Shown here piece by piece: positions 18,454-25,919 of a stretch of DNA of 64,000 nt; position 1 is the stretch's first letter; every line of letters starts with the position of its first letter. Where the stretch lies: contig BNCN01000016.1 in assembly GCA_014656495.1 (NCBI GenBank), positions 124,001 to 188,000 on the forward strand, given 5' to 3'. Made by a program: the position numbers and the translations under genes. The notes beneath the pieces are model-generated. The model did not search any database and was not told the origin of the DNA. It saw only the letters and a program-made list of their open reading frames with translations. This DNA is from Comamonas sp. KCTC 72670 (GTDB lineage: Bacteria; Myxococcota; Myxococcia; Myxococcales; Myxococcaceae).

Positions 18454-18840
18454 CTAACGATTGAACACCTCATGCCTCAGAGCTGGGTCGAACACTGGCC
18501 TCTTCCTAACGGCAACAAGGGGCTCGCTCACGAAGAACTGCTGGCCACTGATTCTGACGAGGCGGAGGTGATCGCCTCTCGTCGCCGGAATACGGTCCTG
18601 CAAACACTGGGAAATCTCACGATTGTCACGCAAGGCTTGAACTCGGCCGTCTCAAATTCGGCATGGGTTGTGAAGAAGCCCGAGTTGCTGGAGGTGTCTC
18701 TCCTGCCGATCAATCAAAAGCTCCACGAATATGGGATCTGGGATGAGACGACGATTGAAAAGCGTGGCAAAGCGATGTTCGAGAAGGCACTAAAGCTCTG
18801 GCCCCGCCCTGCATCGCAGCCAACTTCGAGCGCCCAGTGA
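18454..18840 (+). pseudogene. GmrSD-type protein, C-terminal DUF1524 HNH nuclease part, cut off by the IS
   Basis: Continuation of the interrupted DUF262 gene in the same frame. After the CTAA copy it reads LTIEHLMPQSW, whose EHLMPQ is the first histidine motif of the DUF1524 HNH-like nuclease. LQTLGNLTIVTQGLN and SNSAW follow, the conserved GNLTL..LN..SN block. The first internal ATG is at 18472, but no ribosome-binding site precedes it, and an isolated 122-residue product would lack the first nuclease motif residues. With the upstream part it would make a 631-residue GmrSD protein of normal length. It is probably not expressed as an active enzyme at present. Confidence 0.87.
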
Positions 18841-19134
18841 CCCTCTCTCTGCACGAGGGAGGAACGGGGAACCAGTTGGCGAGCAGACAGCAGGGAAGAA
18901 GCTATTCCATCAGCCTGCCCGCCCCCGTTGCGGAGGTAGCCAGAAGATCACAAGTGACTGATCGCCACAGTCCTTGGCTGACTGAGGAAGGGCGCATCAA
19001 GACGGGAGCGGTAGGCGAACAGCCGATGTCGCCTTCAGAAAGCGCAGACGTCATGCGGGGTCTGCCACGCATCGAAATCCTACTCGATGGATGCAATAGC
19101 CCCCCTTCGCACCATTCCACATCAGGGGCATCCG
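18841..19134. other. Region between the restriction gene and the OpgC-like gene
   Basis: 294 bp. A frame open across it has no start signal or recognisable domain and runs on antisense into the OpgC-like gene. The composition still resembles the lower-GC island. No IS ends or terminators could be identified. Confidence 0.35.
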
Positions 19135-20247
19135 TTAGCGGGTGTTGCTGCCGCGCAGCACCGTCGCCTGCCGGCACGCCACCAACAGCATCACGGAGAA
19201 GGTCGCCACTAGCACGGCCAGCTCCTCCCAGTCCGCCAGCGGGTCCTCGTTCTCATTGAGCAGCGCCAGGCTCAACAGGCACAGCACCAGGTGCACGGAG
19301 AAGACCGGGAGGGACGCCCGCCCCAGCGCCTCCAGCACGCGCGGGCGCAGCCAGCGGAACACCTTGGGGCCCACCCAGCTCACCAGCAGCGCCAGGGCGA
19401 GGAAGTTCACCAGCCGCATTGGCGCCAGGGTCCATTTGTCGATGAGCGCCCCGTACACCCCGAAGTCGATGTTGAAGATGCCCACCTGGTAGCGCAGCAG
19501 CAGCAACGTCACGCTGACCACCAAGGCTCCGGAGAGGAGCACCGGCGAGACGGCCTCGCGCTTCTCCGGCGCCGTGGCCCGGCTCACCCCCAGCCACACG
19601 CCGAGCACCCAGAGGAACTGCCAGGCGAAGAGGTCGAAGGACCCCGACAGCTCGATGCGCAGCGGCGGCCACGGCAGCACCGGGATGAACACCAGCAAAT
19701 CATAGAGCGCGCGCTTCAACCCCAACTGCGCCGACAACCAGACCAGCCCGCTCACACACAGGATCTTCGTCCACCCGAACGTGCGCGAGCCCAACAGCAC
19801 CCACGGCGTCAACAGCAGCAGCACGACATAGAGCGGCAGGATGTCGAGCAGCGGCGGACAGTAGAGCAGGAACAGGCTGCTCCAGAGCGCGGTGACGGGG
19901 TCCTCATGGAAGAAGGCCAGCAGGTTGTGGATGGCGGGACGGTGCGTCATCACGCCCAGCGAGCCGATGACGGCGAACGCGAACGCCAACAACGCCACGT
20001 GATAGCCGTAGACCTTGAGCGCCCGCTGCCAGAGGCTGCGCCACAAGACGTTCGGGTCCGCCTCCTCGGCCTTCCGGGCGTACACCACCCCCACGAGAAA
20101 CGCGGACAGGAACACGAACCCCTCGGCGGCGGAGACGAAACCGAAGGGCTGGTTGCTGAGCGTATTCAGGCGGGTCGGCAGGTGCGTCAGCGTCATCAGG
20201 ACGAGCAACACGCCGCGCAAGCTGTCGAACTCGGGTCTGCGTTTCAT
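19135..20247 (-). CDS. OpgC-like membrane acyltransferase
   Basis: 370 residues with about ten hydrophobic helices. The N terminus RRPEFDSLRGVLLVLMTLTHLP and the following FGFVSAAEGFVFLSAFLVG match the OpgC/MdoC family of integral membrane acyltransferases, which succinylate osmoregulated periplasmic glucans, and the wider acyltransferase-3 group. A conserved histidine lies in TLTHLP. No opgG/opgH glucan synthesis genes are nearby, so the substrate could be another envelope or secreted polysaccharide. It follows the HEAT-repeat gene on the same strand after 175 bp. Confidence 0.85.
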   Translation of the reverse strand: MKRRPEFDSLRGVLLVLMTLTHLPTRLNTLSNQPFGFVSAAEGFVFLSAFLVGVVYARKAEEADPNVLWRSLWQRALKVYGYHVALLAFAFAVIGSLGVMTHRPAIHNLLAFFHEDPVTALWSSLFLLYCPPLLDILPLYVVLLLLTPWVLLGSRTFGWTKILCVSGLVWLSAQLGLKRALYDLLVFIPVLPWPPLRIELSGSFDLFAWQFLWVLGVWLGVSRATAPEKREAVSPVLLSGALVVSVTLLLLRYQVGIFNIDFGVYGALIDKWTLAPMRLVNFLALALLVSWVGPKVFRWLRPRVLEALGRASLPVFSVHLVLCLLSLALLNENEDPLADWEELAVLVATFSVMLLVACRQATVLRGSNTR

Positions 20248-20422
20248 GAGGACGAAGGTCGGCTCTACGGGAACCCGGGGCAGGTGGGGCGTCGAGGATG
20301 CCCCCGACGGAGAATTCCAGACACTCCATAGCCCATTCCGCCGGGCAAGTCCCCCCAGGGCCCCTCGCCTTCACTCGAAGAACGGCACGCCAGCGCACCG
20401 CCTGGTCCCTTGGCCGCCCGCG

Positions 20423-21487
20423 TCATCCGAGCCGTTCGAGGAGCCCCTTCACCGCCGCCCGCACGGGCCCCGTCGCCGCGTCCGCCACGCGCTTCAGCAG
20501 CTCCCTTGCCTGCACCAGCGTCGCGGGCTCCACGTCCTCCAACGCGGACAGTGCGGACTCCTGCTGCGCCGGCGCTTCCACCGCGCGCAGTTGGAACTCC
20601 AGGAGCGCCACCGCGGCTTGGGATGGCGCATCGAGCCGGAGGAGCGCCACGGCCGCGCACGCCGCCACGGAGGGGTTCGTATCCTGAAGACGCCCCCACA
20701 CCCGCTCCAACACCGCCGGAGACGCGGGCCCCGTGAGGCCCAGCAACGTGAGCGCCTCCACCTGGATGGCGGACTCCCCTCCCTGCACCGCGCGATGCAG
20801 TGCCCCCTCCAAACCCGGCAGCGAGGGAAGCGGCGCACCTTTGCGACGCGCATCCTCGACCAGGCTCCGCAGGGCCGTCAGGGCCAGATAGAGCCGCGCG
20901 CCTTCCCCGGTGCGCACCTGCTCCAACAGCGCGGGCGTGGCCACATCGGGCGCCAGCGAAGCCAACGCCCCCAGCGACTCCAACGCCGCGCCCGCCACGT
21001 CCTCCTCGTCCTGCAACATGGGCACGAGCCGGGGCAGCAGCGGAGCCGCGGCCGCTCCCACCCGGCCAACCGCCCCCGCCGCCGCGCGACGGACCGAGGC
21101 CCGCGCATGGCCAAATGCCGCCTCCAGCGCCGCGCATTGCCCGGGCGCCACCCGGCACACGTTGGCCAGCACCAGGGCCGCGTCCTCCACCGCCGGGCTC
21201 GCGACCTCGACGGTGGCCAGGGCCGCCGTCACCGCCTGCATCGCGGCGTCCGCAAGCCGCACCGGCGGTGGCCACCAGGCGGACTGCAACGCCGAGAGCA
21301 GAGGCCCCACCGCGGCACCGGGCCGGACCAGGGCCTCCAGGACCGACTGACCCGTCCGCTCACGGAGGGCCTCGTCCTCCGCGCATAAGGCCTCGCCCAG
21401 TCCTTCCAAGGCCTTCTCGCGCTCCTGCGCGGACGGCGAGGAGAAGAGGACGGCCCATTCATCAGCAGACCGGACGCGATTCGCCAC
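20423..21487 (-). CDS. HEAT-repeat protein
   Basis: 354 residues from a GTG preceded by GAGGAA. It is almost entirely Ala/Leu-rich helical repeats of 30-40 residues (for example SVRRAAAGAVGRVGAAAAPLLPRL-like, VAGAALESLGALASLAPDV-like and NPSVAACAAVALLRLD-like units), the pattern of HEAT/PBS-lyase repeat scaffolds. There is no signal peptide or TM helix, so it should be cytoplasmic. Such proteins mediate protein-protein contact. No specific partner can be named, and no enzymatic motif is visible. Confidence 0.8.
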   Translation of the reverse strand: MANRVRSADEWAVLFSSPSAQEREKALEGLGEALCAEDEALRERTGQSVLEALVRPGAAVGPLLSALQSAWWPPPVRLADAAMQAVTAALATVEVASPAVEDAALVLANVCRVAPGQCAALEAAFGHARASVRRAAAGAVGRVGAAAAPLLPRLVPMLQDEEDVAGAALESLGALASLAPDVATPALLEQVRTGEGARLYLALTALRSLVEDARRKGAPLPSLPGLEGALHRAVQGGESAIQVEALTLLGLTGPASPAVLERVWGRLQDTNPSVAACAAVALLRLDAPSQAAVALLEFQLRAVEAPAQQESALSALEDVEPATLVQARELLKRVADAATGPVRAAVKGLLERLG

Positions 21488-21744
21488 GGCAGGTTCCTCA
21501 CGAGACGTTCTTCGCCGAGCCAGACGCGGCCCAGTAGGAGACGGCGATCATCCCGCCAGGGCCCCCGGTTTCCAAGGATGAGGCCCATCCATGAAGCCCC
21601 CTATCGACGCGCGCCGGACACACGGCGCGCAGCCCGCCTTCGACTCCGTGCGGGCCGATACACTCCGTGTCTCTGAGACATGGGGAATGACACACCCATA
21701 CGCCTTGTAACTGGCTAGGCTGCGCCCATCACCTTCGCCCTCAC

Positions 21745-21762
21745 TGCCCGGTGCGCCGGGCA
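21745..21762 (+). promoter_or_regulatory. 5' UTR hairpin upstream of the secreted protein gene
   Basis: TGCCCGG (21745-21751) pairs with CCGGGCA (21756-21762) around a TGCG loop, directly before the AGGAG ribosome-binding site. It may affect mRNA stability or translation; the role is inferred. Confidence 0.3.
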
Positions 21763-21775
21763 CAGGAGACATCGG

Positions 21776-23119
21776 ATGCGCGCTTCCAGGAATCCCCAGC
21801 GCTTGCTTCACACGGCCCTGCTCTGCGCCCTCTCGTGGGGCGGACAGGCCCTGGCCAGCGGCCCGGAGCTGTCCCCCGGCGCCACCGTGAAGGCGCGGCC
21901 TCACCCCATGAACGCGAAGGCGCTGAAGCAGCCCGCCGCCGACCCGCACCTCATCCCCCCGCCCCTGCCCGCCTGTCCGGGGATGATCGACAACGCGACC
22001 GTTCGCCTCGGAGTCGCCCCCGCGGGGCACCTGAACATCCCCTGCCCCACCAACCCTGTCTCCAGCGGCGCGCACGGCACCAGTTGGATTGGCCTGCGCT
22101 ACCTGCCCACGAATGGCGAGGCCGCGGCCCCCGGGAGCCCCTGTGAGGGGTGGGGTGTCGCGAGCGCCGACCTGGGCGTCTCCGGCTACAGCTCCGCGGG
22201 CTGCGGTGCCCACAACGTCACCGTGGAGATCAACGCCCCCTCACCCATCTCCACCATGTCCGTGGTCCGGGTGGGCGACACGTTCCGCGTGACGCACATC
22301 TACACGCCGACCTCGCTCACGAACTTCCTGTACCAGGTGAACGTCCTCATCGAGAACATCGGCACGGTCCCCGTCGCCGACCTGCGCTACACGCGCGGCA
22401 TCGACTACGACATCCTGCCCAACACCTTCTCCGAATACGTCACCATCGCGGGCACCTCGGGCAATCCCTGGGTGGTGGGCGCGGTGGACAACAACTTCGT
22501 CTCGTTGGATCCGCTGGCCCCCAACTTCCCCCTCATGGGCGGCGTGGGTGACTTCACCAACCTGGGCCCGGGTGACCTGGGCGCGCAGTTGGACTTCAAG
22601 CTGGGCGCGCTCGCCCCGGGCGAGGTCCGCTCCTTCCGGACGTTCTACGGCGCGGCGGGCAACCATGTGGATGCCGTCAACGCGCTCGCGGCGGTGGGGG
22701 CGAACACGTACTCGCTGGCCAAGGGGAACTGGAACGGCGCCGGAGACCCGCTGAGCGCCTCGGGCGCGCCGACGGGGACGTTCGCCGCCACCACGGGCCA
22801 GCCCAACACCTTCATGTTCGGCTTCCGTCATCCCGAGACGCCGTCGCACTGCACGGTGGAGTGCCCGGGTGTCCTGTCCCACGGCGTCTACACGGTGGAC
22901 CGCGCGGGCGCGGCGGACCGCTGCGTCGTCAACGGTCAGTACGACAACCGCGTGGTCGCCGTCACCACCCTGCACGGTGAGCGCGTCGAGTTCTCCTGCA
23001 TGGACTACGGCAGCCCGTACGGCAATCCCTGCAACGTCGTCCCCGGGGCCGACACCTGCAACCTGACGGTGTTCCAGAAGCTGTGCAGCAGCCCGACGTT
23101 CGCGCAGTACTGTCTCTAG
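21776..23119 (+). CDS. Secreted protein of unknown function
   Basis: 447 residues. A signal peptide occupies about residues 1-26 (LLHTALLCALSWGGQALASG). After a proline-rich stretch the mature chain is rich in Gly, Asn, Thr and beta-prone segments (VRVGDTFRVTHIYTPTS, LYQVNVLIENIGTVPVADL, TRGIDYDILPNTFSEYVTI), suggesting a beta-sandwich. The C-terminal 100 residues contain several cysteines (SHCTVECPG, DRCVVN, FSCMDYG, NPCNVVPGADTCN, KLCSS, QYCL) that could form disulfides. I do not recognise a family. A good AGGAG site precedes the start. Single gene; neighbours do not suggest a role. Confidence 0.75.
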   Translation: MRASRNPQRLLHTALLCALSWGGQALASGPELSPGATVKARPHPMNAKALKQPAADPHLIPPPLPACPGMIDNATVRLGVAPAGHLNIPCPTNPVSSGAHGTSWIGLRYLPTNGEAAAPGSPCEGWGVASADLGVSGYSSAGCGAHNVTVEINAPSPISTMSVVRVGDTFRVTHIYTPTSLTNFLYQVNVLIENIGTVPVADLRYTRGIDYDILPNTFSEYVTIAGTSGNPWVVGAVDNNFVSLDPLAPNFPLMGGVGDFTNLGPGDLGAQLDFKLGALAPGEVRSFRTFYGAAGNHVDAVNALAAVGANTYSLAKGNWNGAGDPLSASGAPTGTFAATTGQPNTFMFGFRHPETPSHCTVECPGVLSHGVYTVDRAGAADRCVVNGQYDNRVVAVTTLHGERVEFSCMDYGSPYGNPCNVVPGADTCNLTVFQKLCSSPTFAQYCL

Positions 23120-23159
23120 GCCTCCGTGGAGCCGGGCACCTTGTCCGGCACCGTGAAGC

Positions 23160-24404
23160 TCACGCCTTCAGGCTCGACGGCGGTGGCGCATCCGGCATGC
23201 GCCTTCGCCGGAGGGACGCGGCCACCAGCAACGCGATGCCGGAGGCCGCGACGCCGCTGGCGAAGGGCGCGCCCGGCCCCAACCGCGAATAGAGAAAGCC
23301 GCTCCACACGGGCCCCACGACGCGCGCGAGCCCACCCGCCGACTGCACCACGCCCAGCACGCCGCCGCGCAGCTCGCGGCCCGCGAAGGTCGAAGCGAGG
23401 CTCGCCACCAAGGGCTGCAACAACCCCGTGCCCGAGCCCACCAGCACCATGGCCAGCACCAGCATGGCGCCGTGGCTCGCCGCCGCGATGAGCCCCAGGC
23501 CCGTCCCCATGCACGTGGCGCCCACCAGCACCAGCGAGGTGTCCCGAAACCGCTGCGTCAGCCAACCGATGACGAAGGCCTGGAGGACGAACGTCGTCAA
23601 CCCCATCAACGCGAACAGGCGCCCCACCTCGAGCTCGCCCCAACCAAACCGGGCCTGGGCCAGCAGCCCCAACGACACCTGGAGGTTCGTCATGCCAATG
23701 AACACCAGGAACATCAGCGCCAGCACCGCGCCCAGCCCGGGACGGGCCAACACCTCTGGCAACCGGACCCGGGGACGCCCCGCCACCACCGGGTCGGTCG
23801 AGCCGGGACGGTGCGTCTCCGGAAAGAAGAAGAACACGCCCAGCATCGCCGCCGCCGCGAGCACCGCGCCCGCCAGCGGTGGCGCCCACGCGCCCCACAC
23901 GTGGAGCACGCTGCCGATGACGGGCCCCAGCACCATGCCCAGGCCGATGCCCGCGCCCACACGCCCCATGCCCGCGGCCCGGCCGCGCTCGTCCGTCACG
24001 TCCGCCACCGCCGCCTGACACGCCGCCAGGTTGCCCGCCGTGGCCCCCGCGAGCAGCCGTGACGCGAACAGCAGCGGCAGCAGCCACACATGGGTGGAAT
24101 AGGCAAACAGCGCCATGGAGAGCGCATTGCCCAGCAGGCTCAAGAGGATGACGGGCCGCCGTCCCACCCGGTCCGACAGCCGGCCGAGCACGGGTGAGGC
24201 GATGAGCTGCGCGAGCGAGAAGAGCGCCAGCAACACCCCCGCCGTGGTGGCGGTGCCTCCCATGGACTCCACGTAGAAAGGCAGGAGCGGGATGATGAGG
24301 CCAAAACCCACCAGGTCCAGGAACACCGTGATGAAGACGAGCGCTCGCACCCGTCGCTGCACGTTCAGGGGCGCGGGAGAGGTCCAGGCGGGCGGCGGCG
24401 GCAT
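23160..24404 (-). CDS. MFS transporter (TetA-like drug exporter family)
   Basis: 414 residues with twelve predicted TM helices. Motif A between TM2 and TM3 reads GRLSDRVGRRPVIL, the first helix carries FLDLVGFGLIIPLLPFY, and TM5 has a motif-C-like GxGLGMVLGPVIG, all typical of proton-coupled drug antiporters of the TetA/Bmr type. It would act in the inner membrane. Substrate is unknown. No TetR-type regulator is adjacent, and the neighbouring genes are convergent or divergent, so it appears to be a stand-alone gene. Confidence 0.87.
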   Translation of the reverse strand: MPPPPAWTSPAPLNVQRRVRALVFITVFLDLVGFGLIIPLLPFYVESMGGTATTAGVLLALFSLAQLIASPVLGRLSDRVGRRPVILLSLLGNALSMALFAYSTHVWLLPLLFASRLLAGATAGNLAACQAAVADVTDERGRAAGMGRVGAGIGLGMVLGPVIGSVLHVWGAWAPPLAGAVLAAAAMLGVFFFFPETHRPGSTDPVVAGRPRVRLPEVLARPGLGAVLALMFLVFIGMTNLQVSLGLLAQARFGWGELEVGRLFALMGLTTFVLQAFVIGWLTQRFRDTSLVLVGATCMGTGLGLIAAASHGAMLVLAMVLVGSGTGLLQPLVASLASTFAGRELRGGVLGVVQSAGGLARVVGPVWSGFLYSRLGPGAPFASGVAASGIALLVAASLRRRRMPDAPPPSSLKA

Positions 24405-24549
24405 GCACCCGATGATTCACGGACGCGCGCGCCAGGGGAACAGGTTTCGTGGCCTCCGCATCACCAGATACAGCCGTGTTAATGTAGACATCCCCGAAAC
24501 TCCCGCACACTCCCGTCGGGACGGACCGGGGCGCGAAAGGCTTCTCACC

Positions 24550-24954
24550 ATGTCATCCCGTCGACACAGTCTGTCTTGGGGCGTCGCCCTGCTGCTCACC
24601 CTGACCGCCAGCGCCGCGGGCGCCACCGAGCCCACCGCCTCCGTGTCCGTCCTCGCGGAGCAGTCCGCGTGTGCGCAAGCAGTCGAGTCCGATGCCAGGA
24701 GCACCGGGGACGAGGGCGACCTGTCCAGCCTCGTCTGCGTCACCGTCCGGTGCAGCTCCGACCAGGACTGCGTGCAGGCCTGTCCCACTGCCCGGACGGC
24801 GACGTGCTCGCGCAATGCCTGCAGCTACACCTACGGGGGTGGTGGCGGCGGCGGTGGCGGCTCGCCCTGCCCTTCCACGCGCTGCATGTATGACGAAGAC
24901 TGCGTGTGCCGTGGCGTGCAGGGCTACTGCAACGTCCGCGCGTGCGCCTACTGA
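24550..24954 (+). CDS. Small secreted Cys-rich protein with poly-Gly linker
   Basis: 134 residues from the ATG at 24550, chosen because a typical signal peptide follows (SLSWGVALLLTLTASAAGA). The mature part has two small cysteine-rich modules: VTVRCSSDQDCVQACP and SPCPSTRCMYDEDCVCRG. They share a C..D.DC pattern and are separated by a run of nine glycines (24837-24863). The modules look like repeated disulfide knots of the kind found in many small myxobacterial secreted proteins. Function unknown. Confidence 0.7.
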   Translation: MSSRRHSLSWGVALLLTLTASAAGATEPTASVSVLAEQSACAQAVESDARSTGDEGDLSSLVCVTVRCSSDQDCVQACPTARTATCSRNACSYTYGGGGGGGGGSPCPSTRCMYDEDCVCRGVQGYCNVRACAY

Positions 24955-24983
24955 GCGCAGTGCCCGTCACGTGAGGTCCAGGA

Positions 24984-25011
24984 GCCGGGGCGCCGGGTGC
25001 GACGCCCCGGC
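24984..25011. terminator. Bidirectional hairpin between convergent genes
   Basis: GCCGGGGCG (24984-24992) pairs perfectly with CGCCCCGGC (25003-25011). It lies between the ends of the Cys-rich protein gene and the DUF4136 lipoprotein gene. Confidence 0.5.
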
Positions 25012-25036
25012 CGGCTCGCAACGAAAAACGCGGGCC

Positions 25037-25642
25037 TCAGCCCTTCCCGGGGCTGGGTGGGAAGCGTGACAGCAGCTTGTGGACCGCGTCGTCGATCTTC
25101 TTCTGGAAGTCCTCGGGTGACAGGTTCCGGTGGAGCTCGGCTTGCGCCGTGCCGCGCCACACGAGCCGCTGCTCGCGCGCGTCCACGCCATCGAGGATGA
25201 GCGTGCCCACGTCGTATTCACGCACGTAGGTGCGTGGGCCCCCCATGCCGTACGGGTACCCATAGGGCCCATAGAAGGAGCTCCAGGGGCTCCAGTAGGG
25301 CCCCCACGGATAGCCATAGAAGGAATCCACGGTGTCGATGGACAGCTTGGTGTTGATGGCGCCCTGCCAGCCCACGAGGAAGTCCGGGTCATCGGACATC
25401 TCCACCCGCTGGTAGCCGCGCGACTGAAGCTCCTTGTCCACCGCCAGGCGCACGCGCACGTCGGTGATGTCGTTGTAGACGCGCGAGTCCTTGCCCTGGG
25501 GTTGAGGCAACCAGGCGTAACGCTGGAAGCGCTCGATGCGCTCCACCGCCGTGGGGTCATAGTTGGTGTTGACGTGGATCCCCGAGCAAGCCGCCAACGC
25601 CAGCCCCAGCAGCACGGGTGTCATCCGATACAGCAGCCGCAT
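25037..25642 (-). CDS. DUF4136-family lipoprotein
   Basis: 201 residues from the ATG at 25642, which has a strong AGGAGG site. The signal ends in a lipobox (LGLALAACSG). The body begins VNTNYDPTAVERIERFQRYAWLP and contains DVRVRLAVDKELQSRGYQ and LVWRGTAQAEL, which match DUF4136 outer-membrane-type lipoproteins. A Tyr/Pro/Gly-rich insert (WGPYWSPWSSFYGPYGYPYG) lies in the middle. The biochemical role of DUF4136 is unknown, and the gene stands alone. Confidence 0.85.
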   Translation of the reverse strand: MRLLYRMTPVLLGLALAACSGIHVNTNYDPTAVERIERFQRYAWLPQPQGKDSRVYNDITDVRVRLAVDKELQSRGYQRVEMSDDPDFLVGWQGAINTKLSIDTVDSFYGYPWGPYWSPWSSFYGPYGYPYGMGGPRTYVREYDVGTLILDGVDAREQRLVWRGTAQAELHRNLSPEDFQKKIDDAVHKLLSRFPPSPGKG

Positions 25643-25919
25643 TCGAGCCTCCTCCTGTTGGGGCGCGAACACAGCGCGACACCCGCTCCCGGGTAAGCTA
25701 GGGGCCCGTCACGCGGGCCTCCGGTCCGGCCCGGCCGTCCGGCATCCGGGGTGGAGCGGGGCCTGGCGAAAGGTGCGCCCGTCCGGGATGAAACCGACGA
25801 ATCCGGTGTTCCGGCCGCGCCTTCGTGCGCCAGACCGTCTATATCCCCGGCCTTCGGCCGTTGACGGCGGCACGCCGCCCCGGCGGTTCGGCACACCCCA
25901 GCTGTCCCAGGAGCCACCC
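25643..25919. other. Divergent promoter region
   Basis: 277 bp between the DUF4136 lipoprotein gene (minus) and the M13 peptidase gene (plus). The CCAGGAG ribosome-binding site for the GTG at 25920 is clear. No specific promoter or operator boxes were assigned. Confidence 0.35.

Noticed and set aside
18841..19259. Open frame (about 140 codons) after the interrupted restriction gene
   Set aside because: It has no ribosome-binding site, no recognised family, and ends antisense to the OpgC-like gene.
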